NCBI RefSeq assembly: GCF_000009985.1
Contig: NC_007626.1
Span: 186,001 to 250,000 of the forward strand
Length of the DNA: 64,000 nt
Reading direction: 5' to 3'
Source: Paramagnetospirillum magneticum AMB-1
GTDB lineage: Bacteria > Pseudomonadota > Alphaproteobacteria > Rhodospirillales > Magnetospirillaceae
Below are positions 33,078 to 43,243 of this stretch, piece by piece. A program made the translations under genes and the position numbers. Numbering within the stretch: the stretch's first letter is position 1; each line of letters opens with the position of its first letter. The notes beneath the pieces are model-generated. The model saw only the letters and a list, made by a program, of their open reading frames with translations. It made no database searches and was not told the origin of the DNA.

Positions 33078-33197
33078 ATGCTGACCCGTATGATTATCCA
33101 CGGTCTGCTGGCCGCCATGATCGTCGCCGGGGGCGCCTATGCCTATGCCGCCACCGTGCAGCCGGTGTCCATTTCCTTTCACCAGGAGCACCACTGA
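33078..33197 (+). CDS. 39-residue membrane peptide at the head of the SHP operon
   Basis: Short gene with a good ribosome site (AAGGAG at 33064-33069). The peptide starts MLTRMIIHGLLAAMIVAGG, has one hydrophobic helix and ends in a histidine-containing tail (SISFHQEHH). Its TGA overlaps the ATG of the next gene (TGATG), which indicates translational coupling. No family recognised. It could be a small subunit or assembly partner of the membrane cytochrome b; the tail histidines could bind metal. Coding status rests on the ribosome site, the overlap and the transmembrane segment. Confidence 0.6.
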   Translation: MLTRMIIHGLLAAMIVAGGAYAYAATVQPVSISFHQEHH

Positions 33198-34033
33198 TGA
33201 ACGCCCGTTGGGAGTTTCGCCTGCTTCGCCTGTGGCACGCCGCCCTGGCCGGAGGCTTTCTGGTGGCCTATGTCACGGCCGACGAGGACACCTATGCCAT
33301 GCATGTCTTCGCGGGCTATTGGGTGGTGGGCGCCATCGCCCTGCGACTGCTCCTGGCGCTGGCGGGCTCGGCCACCGGGCCGCTGGCCCTGCCCAGGCCC
33401 CGCCTCACCTGGGCCAAGCCCGGCCGCAATCCGCTGTTCGCCTGGATGGCCGCCATCCTGGCGGTGGGCATGGCGGTGGCCGGCGTGACCGGCATCGCCG
33501 CAGACCTGATTCCTCCGCTGGAGGATCTGCATGAGGGTCTGGCCGAGGCTTCGCTCTGGCTGGTACTGGCCCATGCCGCCATCATCGCCTGGATCTTCCA
33601 GGGCCGGAGGGTGCGCGAAATGCTGAAGGGCGCCATGCCCGCCCTGCTGGCCATCGCCCTTCTGGCCGCGCCCGCCGCCTTCGCCGCCGATGCCGCCCGC
33701 GAGGCCATCAAGGCCGGCTATGCCAAGCAGGCCGGCGCGGGCTTCGCCGGGTTCTCGGCGGAGCGCGGCCGGGCGCTGTTCGAGTCCAGGAACAGTGCCA
33801 GCCCCGATTACGCGTCGTGCACCACCTGCCACACCGGCGACCCCACCCGCTATGGTCAGCATGCCAAGACCGGGCGGGCCATCCAGCCGGTGGCGGTCTC
33901 GGCCAATCCCAAGCGCTTCACCGATGCGGCCAAGGTGGAGGAGCGGTTCGACCGCGACTGCCAGACCGTGCTGGGCCGCGCCTGCACCGCCACCGAGAAG
34001 GGCGACTACATCGCCTATATGGAGAGCAAATGA
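33197..34033 (+). CDS. Cytochrome b561-SHP fusion (DUF1924 haem protein)
   Basis: 278 residues. Residues 1-140 form a four-helix cytochrome b561 with candidate haem ligands H14, H36, H112 and H126. Residues 147-163 (MPALLAIALLAAPAAFA) look like a Sec signal peptide embedded in the chain. Residues 165-278 form an SHP-type c-haem domain (DUF1924) with CTTCH (208-212), SANPKRFT whose N237 corresponds to the unusual Asn haem ligand of SHP, and two further cysteines. SHP, DHC and cytochrome b genes are normally separate; here b561 and SHP are fused. SHP binds O2 and NO in Rhodobacter; its physiological role is unsettled. Confidence 0.85.
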   Translation: MNARWEFRLLRLWHAALAGGFLVAYVTADEDTYAMHVFAGYWVVGAIALRLLLALAGSATGPLALPRPRLTWAKPGRNPLFAWMAAILAVGMAVAGVTGIAADLIPPLEDLHEGLAEASLWLVLAHAAIIAWIFQGRRVREMLKGAMPALLAIALLAAPAAFAADAAREAIKAGYAKQAGAGFAGFSAERGRALFESRNSASPDYASCTTCHTGDPTRYGQHAKTGRAIQPVAVSANPKRFTDAAKVEERFDRDCQTVLGRACTATEKGDYIAYMESK

Positions 34034-34494
34034 TGAAGCGCATGATCCTGGCGGCGGCCTTGACCCTGGCCGCCCTGCCGGCCCGGGCCGATCAGGTCCG
34101 ACCGCTGACCGATCCCGAGACGGTCAAGGCCTGCGGCGAATGCCATATGGCCTTCCAGCCCGCCTTCCTGCCGGCCCGCTCCTGGACCAGCATGATGGGC
34201 CAGCTTTCCGACCATTTCGGCGACAACGCCTCCATGGCGCCCGACAAGGCCGAGCGCATCCGCCAGGTGCTGGTGGCGGGCGCCGCCGACACCGGCGGCG
34301 GCAAAGCGGGGTCCAAGGCCCTGCGCGGAGTCAGATCGAACGAGGTGCCGCTGCGCATCACCGAACTACCCCGCTTTCAGCGCAAGCATGACCGGATTCC
34401 CGAACGGGAGTGGAAGCGGCCGGAGGTGAAGACCAAGTCCAATTGCGTCGCTTGTCACCGGGGGGCCGATCAAGGGTCCTACGAGGACGAGTGA
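34030..34494 (+). CDS. Diheme cytochrome c (DHC)
   Basis: 154-residue periplasmic protein with a signal peptide (cleavage near ARA-DQV, residue 20) and two haem c sites, CGECH (35-39) and CVACH (139-143). This matches DHC, the diheme electron donor to SHP. It overlaps the preceding fusion gene (ATGA), so electrons probably run from quinol via b561 to DHC and SHP. Its C terminus ends soon after the second haem site. The gene closes the operon; a hairpin follows at 34501. Confidence 0.88.
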   Translation: MMKRMILAAALTLAALPARADQVRPLTDPETVKACGECHMAFQPAFLPARSWTSMMGQLSDHFGDNASMAPDKAERIRQVLVAGAADTGGGKAGSKALRGVRSNEVPLRITELPRFQRKHDRIPEREWKRPEVKTKSNCVACHRGADQGSYEDE

Positions 34495-34500
34495 GGGATC

Positions 34501-34527
34501 GCCCACCCTTCCCCCTTCCGGGTGGGC
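34501..34527. terminator. Hairpin between convergent DHC and SH3 genes
   Basis: GCCCACCC (34501-34508) and GGGTGGGC (34520-34527) form a perfect 8-bp stem with an 11-base C/T loop, seven bases after the DHC stop. No T run follows, so it is a probable but not strong terminator. Confidence 0.5.
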
Positions 34528-34579
34528 AAAGTGCGGGGGCCGGCGTTCGGGAGGGATGAGCTCCGGGTGCCGGTCCCCG

Positions 34580-35074
34580 TTACTCGATCCATTCGCCCTT
34601 ATAGACGCCCCAGATCTCGTCGCGCTTGAACCAGCCTTGAATCTGGTTGATCTCGACGCGGCAGAAGTCGCGGTTGCGCGGACATTGCAGCAGGCGGCCC
34701 AGCACCCCGGGCTCCACCAGGGCCAGGGCGTCGGCGTTTTCGGAATCGCCGGCGCGCAGGGTGCGCTGACCGCCCATCACCACCATCATGCGCCGCCCCG
34801 ACAGCATGGATTGGTGCAGCCAGCCCTCGGTGCCCTGCCAGTCGCGGATCTTGCGCCAGGCCTCGAACTCGGCGATCACCTCCACCGGCAGGTCCTTGCG
34901 CGAATAGATCCAGTCGATGGGATAACGCTGTCCCGGCCCCGCCCGCAGGTTGACCTCGTCCGAGCGCAGGGAGACGAAACGCGGCAGCGGCAGGCCGCTG
35001 GCTTCGCCCGCCGACGCGGCCGGCGCAAGGCCCAGCAACACGGCCGCCAGGGCGGTCGCCCCCCATTTACGCAT
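34580..35074 (-). CDS. Exported SH3-domain protein
   Basis: 164 residues from ATG 35074 (an upstream ATG at 35104 would add ten). Signal peptide with cleavage after ASA-GEA (residue 22). Then two bacterial SH3-like repeats: SLRSDEVNLRAGPGQRYPIDWIYSRKDLPVEVIAEFEAWRKI and, less conserved, LRAGDSENADALALVEPGVLGRLLQC with WFKRDEIWGVY. Such proteins are thought to bind the cell wall. Two cysteines (CPRNRDFC) may form a disulfide. It is a single gene convergent with DHC. Confidence 0.85.
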   Translation of the reverse strand: MRKWGATALAAVLLGLAPAASAGEASGLPLPRFVSLRSDEVNLRAGPGQRYPIDWIYSRKDLPVEVIAEFEAWRKIRDWQGTEGWLHQSMLSGRRMMVVMGGQRTLRAGDSENADALALVEPGVLGRLLQCPRNRDFCRVEINQIQGWFKRDEIWGVYKGEWIE

Positions 35075-35255
35075 CTCGGCTATCCCCCAACGTCGGCAGT
35101 TCATATTCCCTCCGGCGGCGTATTATAAGGTCGGCTCGCCCGACCCGGTCAAGGCGAGCCGGAGTTTGCGTTTTAAAGAACCTCCAACTGGGCTCTGGAC
35201 AAGGGGTCGCCGAGTTGCTAGGTCGATAGGGAAACGTTCCGGGAGGAGTCAAGAA

Positions 35256-36242
35256 ATGCCCAGCAAGAAGCCCGTCGTCGTGGTCAGCCGCAAGCTGCCC
35301 GACGTCATCGAAACCCGGATGATGGAATTGTTCGACACCCGCTTGAACGTCGACGATCATCCCATGACCAAGACGGAACTGATCGAGGCGGTCAAGATCG
35401 CCGACGTCCTGGTCCCCACTGTCACCGATCGCATCGATGCGGGCATCCTGTCCCAGGCTGGCCCCAACCTGAAGCTGGTGGCCAATTTCGGCACCGGCGT
35501 CGATCACATCGACCTGGCCACCGCCCGCCAGCGGGGCATCACCGTCACCAACACGCCCGGCGTGTTGACCGAGGATACCGCCGACATGGCCATGGCGCTG
35601 ATCATGTCCGTGCCGCGCCGCATCGCCGAGGGCGAGCGCCTGATCCGTTCCGGTGACTGGAAGGGCTGGAGCCCGACCTTCATGCTGGGCCACCGCATCT
35701 GGGGCAAGCGTCTCGGCATCATCGGCATGGGCCGCATCGGCCAGGCGGTGGCGCGCCGCGCCAAGGCCTTCGGCATGTCCATCCACTATCACAACCGCAA
35801 GCGCGTCCATCCCGACATCGAAACCGAGCTGGAAGCCACCTACTGGGAGAGCCTGGACCAGATGCTCGCCCGCATGGACGTGGTCACCGTCCATTGCCCG
35901 CATACCCCGGCCACCTTCCACCTGCTGTCGGCACGGCGCCTGGAACTGCTGCCCAAGCACGCCTATGTGGTCAACACGGCGCGTGGCGAGATCGTCGACG
36001 AGAACGCCCTGACCCGCATGCTGATCCGTGGCGATCTGGCGGGCGCCGGCCTCGACGTGTTCGAGCACGAGCCGGCGGTGAACCCCAAGCTGCTGGCGTT
36101 GGACAACGTGGTGCTGCTGCCCCATCTGGGCTCGGCCACCATCGAAGGCCGCGTCGACATGGGCGAGAAGGTGCTGGTCAACATCAAGACCTTCGCCGAC
36201 GGCCACCAGCCGCCGGACCGCGTCCTGGCGTCCATGTTCTAA
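35256..36242 (+). CDS. D-2-hydroxyacid dehydrogenase (glyoxylate/hydroxypyruvate reductase type)
   Basis: 328-residue NAD(P)-dependent dehydrogenase of the GyaR/GhrB group. Motifs: nucleotide-binding GMGRIGQAVARR, substrate-binding VANFGTGVDHID, catalytic Arg in NTARGEIVDE, Glu in DVFEHEP and His in LLPHLGSAT. Likely reduces glyoxylate or hydroxypyruvate. A strong GGGAGGAG site (35241-35248) marks ATG 35256; an open frame upstream overlaps the SH3 gene and is not coding. It is monocistronic with a strong terminator at 36261. Confidence 0.9.
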   Translation: MPSKKPVVVVSRKLPDVIETRMMELFDTRLNVDDHPMTKTELIEAVKIADVLVPTVTDRIDAGILSQAGPNLKLVANFGTGVDHIDLATARQRGITVTNTPGVLTEDTADMAMALIMSVPRRIAEGERLIRSGDWKGWSPTFMLGHRIWGKRLGIIGMGRIGQAVARRAKAFGMSIHYHNRKRVHPDIETELEATYWESLDQMLARMDVVTVHCPHTPATFHLLSARRLELLPKHAYVVNTARGEIVDENALTRMLIRGDLAGAGLDVFEHEPAVNPKLLALDNVVLLPHLGSATIEGRVDMGEKVLVNIKTFADGHQPPDRVLASMF

Positions 36243-36260
36243 GCATTACCCTGAACGGCA

Positions 36261-36294
36261 AAGCCCCCCGGAGCATCGCTCCGGGGGGCTTTTT
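36261..36294. terminator. Bidirectional intrinsic terminator
   Basis: AAGCCCCCCGGAGC-ATC-GCTCCGGGGGGCTT followed by TTT on the plus strand. It lies between the hydroxyacid dehydrogenase gene and the convergent Spy-like gene. Confidence 0.88.
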
Positions 36295-36306
36295 CGTGGG
36301 CTGGGC

Positions 36307-36831
36307 TCAGTTCTGCATCATCATGGGGCCATGGCCGTGGCCGTGACGGCCGCCGTGGCCGAAGCCGCCCCGGCCGCCGGCGCCGGGCATCAGGTCGTCG
36401 GCGATCTTCTGCTGCTCCAGGGAGAGCGAGGCATAGAAGGCGCTCATGGCCGGAACCACCTTGCGCAGGGCCTCGGCGCGGATCTCGGCCTGCTGCTGCA
36501 TGCGGCCCATGCGCTCGGGCAGGGTGGCGAACTTGGACGGATCGACCTTGTCCGCGCACATCTTGGCCATGGGCGCCGAGGCTTCCTTCATGGTCTCGGC
36601 CAAGTGCTTGAACTCGACCTTCTGGGCATCGGTCAGCTTCAGCTTGGTCTCGGAATAGGCCATGTGGGCGGCCATGCGGGCGTCCATGTCGCCGCACATG
36701 CGGCTCATGCGCTCGAAGCCGGCGGCACGCGGCGCGGCAGGGGCGGGGTCGGCGGCGCGGGCCACATTCACCAGGGCGGCCAGACCCAGGGCGATGGCGA
36801 CGGAGGCGGTGATCAGGGTAATGCGGCTCAT
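36307..36831 (-). CDS. Spy/CpxP-family LTxxQ periplasmic protein
   Basis: 174 residues: signal peptide to ARA-ADP (residue 26), then a helical region with LTxxQ-like motifs (LTDAQKVEFKHLA; LSLEQQKIADD) as in Spy and CpxP chaperones. Two cysteines (RMCGDM, KMCADK) and a C-terminal Gly/His/Met tail (GHGGRHGHGHGPMMM) suggest metal binding. Such proteins protect the envelope or sense metals. Upstream, GTAAC-N5-GTAAC direct repeats resemble a CpxR-type box. It lies downstream of the DsrE gene on the same strand, with a 118-base gap. Confidence 0.82.
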   Translation of the reverse strand: MSRITLITASVAIALGLAALVNVARAADPAPAAPRAAGFERMSRMCGDMDARMAAHMAYSETKLKLTDAQKVEFKHLAETMKEASAPMAKMCADKVDPSKFATLPERMGRMQQQAEIRAEALRKVVPAMSAFYASLSLEQQKIADDLMPGAGGRGGFGHGGRHGHGHGPMMMQN

Positions 36832-36913
36832 GGGGACACCTGTGAACGGGTGGATTGGAATGACACCGTTCTACAGGGGCCGCGTAACCGGCGAATGTCG
36901 CCGGCGGGATGAA

Positions 36914-36933
36914 ATGGTAACGGATGGTAACGG
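36914..36933. promoter_or_regulatory. Tandem ATGGTAACGG repeats upstream of the Spy-like gene
   Basis: Two adjacent perfect 10-mers ATGGTAACGG give GTAAC-N5-GTAAC, close to the CpxR consensus GTAAA-N5-GTAAA. They are 83-102 bases before the Spy-like start, on the opposite strand to the gene. A third GTAAC is at 36884-36888. This suggests control by an OmpR-family regulator. Confidence 0.4.
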
Positions 36934-36949
36934 GAGTGCTTCAGCAGGA

Positions 36950-37396
36950 TCAGATGAACAGCATGCTGCCGGTCTTGGACGCGTCGGCCAGGAAGGTCAC
37001 CACGCCGCCCTTGGCCACGGGGACGTCCGGCCGCAGGCCGTCGGGGTCCATGCCCAGCGCCTTCAGTCCCATCTCGCAGACCATGAAGGTGACGCCCAGC
37101 GCCACGCAGGCCTCCAGCAGATCCTCGAAGCGGCCCACGCCCTTGGCCTTGAAGCTGTCATCCACCCATTTGGCCGCCCGTCCGTCCGAGCATTTCATCC
37201 GCGTCCAGGCGGGCTGGCCATCGGGAAGCGGCTTTTCCAGCGCACGGCCCGCCCACATGGTGAAGAACAGGGTGACCGGCGTGTTTGAGGCGATGGCGGC
37301 GGCGGCCATCACCAGGGCGTAGTGGATGCGGTCGAAATCGCCCGAGAACACCACGATGGACAGCTTGTCGGGAGAATGACGTTCAGCCGCAGACAT
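36950..37396 (-). CDS. DsrE-family protein
   Basis: 148-residue cytoplasmic DsrE/DsrE2-type fold: IVVFSGDFDRIHYALVMAAAAIASNTPVTLFFTMWAG at the start and FMVCEMGLKALGM, VAKGGVVTFLADA towards the end. Cys in the VCEMG segment is at the position of the sulfur-carrying cysteine of the family. It overlaps the preceding MoeB-like gene by 14 bases, linking it with sulfur transfer to a small carrier protein or with peroxide/persulfide handling. Exact role unknown. Confidence 0.82.
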   Translation of the reverse strand: MSAAERHSPDKLSIVVFSGDFDRIHYALVMAAAAIASNTPVTLFFTMWAGRALEKPLPDGQPAWTRMKCSDGRAAKWVDDSFKAKGVGRFEDLLEACVALGVTFMVCEMGLKALGMDPDGLRPDVPVAKGGVVTFLADASKTGSMLFI

Positions 37397-38183
37397 TGGC
37401 GGTGCTCCCGTGGGATGACAGGTCTGTGATGGTGGGATGGTCGCCGCAGAGCGGACAGCCCGGGTCCCGTGGCACCCGCACGGTGCGGAAGGCCACCGAC
37501 AGGGCGTCGTAGATCACCAGCTTGCCCGCCAGGGATTCGCCGATGCCCAGCAATTCCTTGATCACTTCGGTGGCCTGCATGGCGCCCATGGTGCCGGCGA
37601 TGGCACCCAGCACCCCGGCGCTGGAACAGGTGGGAACATGGCCCTCGGGCGGGGCCTCGCGGTAGATGCAGCGATAGCAGGGGCCGCCGGGCCGGTAGGT
37701 GGACAACTGGCCGTCAAAGCGCAGGATGGCGGCCGAGACCAGGGTCTTGCCCTCGAGGCGCGCCGCATCGTTGACCAGGAAGCGGGTGGGGAAGTTGTCC
37801 GAGCCATCGGCGATGACCTGGAAATCGCGGAAGATGTCCCGCGCATTGTCCTTGCCCAGCCGCGCCCGGATGGGCACCACCTTGACGTCGGGATTGATGT
37901 CGGCCACGGCCGCCGCGGCGCTGGCCACCTTGGCCGCTCCCACGTTGGAGGTGCGGTGGATGATCTGGCGCTGCAGGTTGGACAGCTCCACGTCGTCGTC
38001 GTCGATCACCCCGATGGTGCCCACGCCGGCGGCGGCGAGGTAGAGAATCACCGGCGAGCCCAGCCCGCCGGCGCCGATCACCAGGGCCGAGGACCCCAGA
38101 AGCTTCGCCTGTCCGATGCCGCCCACCTCCGGCAGGATGATGTGGCGGGCATAGCGGTGAATCTGCTCCTCGGTGAAGTCCAT
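37383..38183 (-). CDS. moeB: MoeB/ThiF-family adenylyltransferase
   Basis: 266-residue E1-like enzyme that adenylates the C terminus of a ubiquitin-like sulfur carrier. Features: RYARHIILPEVGGIGQAKL, GAGGLGSPVILYLAAAGVG nucleotide-binding motif, DDDDVELSNLQRQI, zinc ligands CYRC and CPLC, and TEVIKEL. Start chosen at ATG 38183 (MDFTEEQ); the frame extends nine residues further upstream. It overlaps the DsrE gene. No MoaD or ThiS gene is in view. The neighbours cysK, rrf2 and dsrE give a sulfur theme. Could also be ThiF or HesA. Confidence 0.88.
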   Translation of the reverse strand: MDFTEEQIHRYARHIILPEVGGIGQAKLLGSSALVIGAGGLGSPVILYLAAAGVGTIGVIDDDDVELSNLQRQIIHRTSNVGAAKVASAAAAVADINPDVKVVPIRARLGKDNARDIFRDFQVIADGSDNFPTRFLVNDAARLEGKTLVSAAILRFDGQLSTYRPGGPCYRCIYREAPPEGHVPTCSSAGVLGAIAGTMGAMQATEVIKELLGIGESLAGKLVIYDALSVAFRTVRVPRDPGCPLCGDHPTITDLSSHGSTANVCG

Positions 38184-38203
38184 GCGGCGGCCCTTGAACG
38201 AAA

Positions 38204-38235
38204 TCACCCCCGGAGACGATCCGGGGGTGACGACT
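38204..38235 (-). terminator. Hairpin after cysK
   Basis: TCACCCCCGGA-GACGA-TCCGGGGGTGA, a perfect 11-bp stem. On the minus strand it lies 30 bases after the cysK stop and is followed by TTTCGTT. A probable terminator for cysK. Confidence 0.65.
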
Positions 38236-38259
38236 ATACAGGATGGAGCCGAAAGGCCT

Positions 38260-39219
<960 letters not shown>

Positions 39220-39246
39220 CTCGAATTCCCCACGAAAAGTGTGTAG

Positions 39247-39268
39247 TACGATGCATAACTACATCGTA
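39247..39268. promoter_or_regulatory. Palindrome between rrf2 and cysK
   Basis: TACGATG-CATAACTA-CATCGTA, a perfect 7-bp inverted repeat with an 8-base spacer, 28 bases before the cysK ATG and seven bases after the Rrf2 gene stop. An overlapping GTAGT/ACTAC repeat strengthens the symmetry. A candidate Rrf2 operator controlling cysK. Confidence 0.55.
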
Positions 39269-39274
39269 TCAAGG

Positions 39275-39730
39275 TTAGATGATGAAGTCCAACTTCTGAT
39301 GCGCCTCGCTGGGGATGCCGTCCTTGTAGGCGCGCATGCACAGCTCGTCGATGGAGATGGCGTCCAGGCGGGACATGATCTCTTCGGTCAGATCGCCCCA
39401 CATGGGCCGGATGACCTGAGCACCCAACTGCGAGGCGGGCATGTCCTGGTAGGGGTCCTCGGCGGTTTCCAGGGCGCGGACCACGCGCACCACCTCGCCC
39501 ACGGAAATGCGGCGGCGTTCCCGCGCCAGGCGATAGCCGCCCCGGGGGCCGCGCACGCCCACCAGGATGCCGGCGCGGACCAGCTGCTGCAGGGTCTGTT
39601 CCAGATAGCGCCGCGGAATCCCTTGGCGCCTTGTGATCTCGCGGCTTTGCACCGGCTCGCCGCCGGCGTGATAGGCGATGTCCAGCACCGCCTCGATGGC
39701 GAACAGCATCTTCTTGGAAGGCCGAAGCAT
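39275..39730 (-). CDS. Rrf2-family transcriptional regulator (CymR/IscR-like)
   Basis: 151-residue winged-helix regulator starting MLRPSKKMLFAIEAVLDIAYH; QSREITRRQGIPRRYLEQTLQQLVRAGILVGVRGPRGGYRLARE is the Rrf2 DNA-binding signature. Only one cysteine (ELCMRA) is present, so the three-Cys [2Fe-2S] site of IscR is absent and CymR-like sensing of cysteine status is more likely. It precedes cysK by 55 bases. A longer upstream frame overlaps dut and is rejected because the core starts at 39730, immediately after the dut stop. Confidence 0.88.
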   Translation of the reverse strand: MLRPSKKMLFAIEAVLDIAYHAGGEPVQSREITRRQGIPRRYLEQTLQQLVRAGILVGVRGPRGGYRLARERRRISVGEVVRVVRALETAEDPYQDMPASQLGAQVIRPMWGDLTEEIMSRLDAISIDELCMRAYKDGIPSEAHQKLDFII

Positions 39731-39735
39731 GTGGT

Positions 39736-40191
39736 CTAGCCCTTCTTTCCCGTTCCCGTGGAGCCGAAGCCCCCGGTTCCCCTCTGGGTCTCGTCCAAAC
39801 TTTCCGCCTCGCGCCACGCGGCGCGGGACACCGGCGCGATCACCATCTGGGCGATGCGCATGCCGCGAGAGACGGCGAAGGCGGTCTGGCCCAGATTGAC
39901 CAGGATCACCCCGATCTCGCCCCGGTAATCGGCGTCGATGGTGCCGGGCGCGTTCAGCACGGTGATGCCGTGCTTGGCGGCCAGTCCCGAGCGCGGCCGC
40001 ACCTGGGCCTCATACCCTTCGGGCAGGGCGATGGCGAAGCCGGTGGGCACCAGGGCGCGCTCTCCCGGCGCCAGGGTGATGTCGGCGGGAAGACAGGCCA
40101 TCAGGTCCATGCCGGCCGCATGCGCCGTCTCATAGGCGGGCAGGGGCAGATCGGCGGCGTGTTCCAGACGTTTGATGAGGACCTCAACCAT
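39736..40191 (-). CDS. dut: dUTP diphosphatase
   Basis: 151-residue trimeric dUTPase: motif 1 AGMDLMACL, motif 2 PRSGLAAKHG, motif 3 GTIDADYRGEIGVIL, motif 4 RIAQMVI, and motif 5 GGFGSTG near the C terminus. Motif 1 is normally AGxDLxA, so the protein looks intact. It removes dUTP and supplies dUMP for thymidylate. It begins at the coaBC stop (1-base overlap), so coaBC-dut-rrf2-cysK may be one transcript. Confidence 0.95.
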   Translation of the reverse strand: MVEVLIKRLEHAADLPLPAYETAHAAGMDLMACLPADITLAPGERALVPTGFAIALPEGYEAQVRPRSGLAAKHGITVLNAPGTIDADYRGEIGVILVNLGQTAFAVSRGMRIAQMVIAPVSRAAWREAESLDETQRGTGGFGSTGTGKKG

Positions 40192-41396
40192 TACGCTTTC
40201 CCCAAAGCCTTTGTGATGCGTTCGGCAAGATTGCGGGCCACGTCGTCCTTGCTCATGGCGGGCCAGGATTCCGTGCCGGTGCCGTCGATGATGTGAACGG
40301 TATTGGCATCGCCGCCGAAGGTGCCGCTGCCTTCCGAGACGTCGTTGGCGACGATCCAGTCGCAGCCCTTGCGTGCCAGCTTGTCGGCGGCGTGTTCCAT
40401 CAGCTTTTCCGTCTCGGCGGCAAAGCCCACCACCAGCCGGGGCCGCAAGGGCGCCTCGGCCTTGGAGACGGTCATCAGGATGTCGGGATTGGGCGCCAGC
40501 TGGATGGTGGGCGGCGGGTCGCCCGCCTTCTTCTTGCGCTTCTCGCTGGCGCGGTTGGCCACGGTCCAGTCGGCCACGGCCGCCGCGCAGACCACCAGAT
40601 CGGCGGGCAGGCGCTGGCGCACCGCGTTGAGCATCTGCAGGGCGCTTTCCACCCTGACCACGGTCATGCCGGCGGGATCGGCCAGGGAGACCGGCCCGCT
40701 GACCAGGGTGACCTCGGCCCCCATTGCGGCCAGGGCGCTCGCGATGGCGTGGCCTTGCTTGCCCGACGAGCGATTGGCGATGAAGCGCACCGGATCGATG
40801 GCCTCGTGCGTCGGGCCGCTGGTGACGATGGCCTTGACGCCCTTCAGGGGGCCATCGGACAGCATGGCCTCGATGCGGGCCAGGATCTCGGCGGGCTCGG
40901 CCATGCGGCCAGCCCCCACTTCGCCGCAGGCCAGGTCGCCGGCCCCGGGGCCGATGCGGGCCACGCCGCGGGCTTCCAGGGTGGCCATGTTGGCCCGGGT
41001 GGCGGCATGCTCCCACATCATGGTGTTCATGGCGGGCGCCACCAGCACGGGCTTGTCGGTGGCCAGCAGGGCGGTCGACGCCAGATCGTCGGCGATGCCG
41101 GCGGCCATCTTGGCCAGAAGATTGGCGGTGGCGGGCGCCACCACCACCAGGTCGGCCTCCCGCGACAGCCGGATATGGCCCATCTCGGCCTCGTCGTTCA
41201 GCGAGAAGGTCTCCTGATAGACCTTGTCCCCCGACAGCGCCGCGACCGACAGCGGCGTCACGAAATTGGCCCCGCCCTTGGTCAGGATGCAGCGCACGGC
41301 GCATCCCCGGTCCTTCAGACGGCGAATCAGTTCCAGCGACTTGTAGGCGGCGATGCCGCCCGAGATGATGAGAAGGACCCGCCTGCCATCCAGCAC
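40191..41396 (-). CDS. coaBC: Bifunctional phosphopantothenoylcysteine decarboxylase/synthetase
   Basis: 401-residue CoA biosynthesis enzyme. The N-terminal flavodoxin-like CoaC half (LLIISGGIAAYKSLELIRRLK, PATANLLAKMAAGIADDLAST, PAMNTMMWEHAATRAN) is followed by the CoaB half (VTSGPTHEAIDPVRFIANRSSGKQGHAIA, VVCAAAVADW, GFAAET). Together they convert phosphopantothenate and cysteine to phosphopantetheine. The flow into the box island, which depends on CoA, is only general. The frame is intact at usual family length. Confidence 0.94.
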   Translation of the reverse strand: MLDGRRVLLIISGGIAAYKSLELIRRLKDRGCAVRCILTKGGANFVTPLSVAALSGDKVYQETFSLNDEAEMGHIRLSREADLVVVAPATANLLAKMAAGIADDLASTALLATDKPVLVAPAMNTMMWEHAATRANMATLEARGVARIGPGAGDLACGEVGAGRMAEPAEILARIEAMLSDGPLKGVKAIVTSGPTHEAIDPVRFIANRSSGKQGHAIASALAAMGAEVTLVSGPVSLADPAGMTVVRVESALQMLNAVRQRLPADLVVCAAAVADWTVANRASEKRKKKAGDPPPTIQLAPNPDILMTVSKAEAPLRPRLVVGFAAETEKLMEHAADKLARKGCDWIVANDVSEGSGTFGGDANTVHIIDGTGTESWPAMSKDDVARNLAERITKALGKA

Positions 41397-41483
41397 TGTG
41401 AAGCCTCGGAAAAATACGTGGGCGAAGTGTGGTTACGGTAGCGGGTGGATGACGGCGATGCAAGGGGGGAGTCGGCCCCAACG

Positions 41484-41516
41484 AAAAACCCCCCTCCCGT
41501 TGCCGGGAGAGGGGCT
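41484..41516 (-). terminator. groEL intrinsic terminator
   Basis: On the minus strand CCCCTCTCCCG-GCAA-CGGGAGGGGGG followed by TTTTT, 41 bases after the groEL stop; the stem has one bulged T. Confidence 0.82.
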
Positions 41517-41556
41517 TCGCGTAAGCGCGGTAAGCGCTGGGTCGGTTGGCTTGGAC

Positions 41557-43215
<1,659 letters not shown>

Positions 43216-43243
43216 TTGTCTTAACCTCTATAGAATTCTTGGG

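Noticed and set aside
33620..34033. SHP domain as a separate gene from an internal Met near residue 142-147
   Set aside because: The frame from 33197 is continuous and a b561 domain without its own stop precedes it; kept as one fusion with the internal start noted as a possibility.
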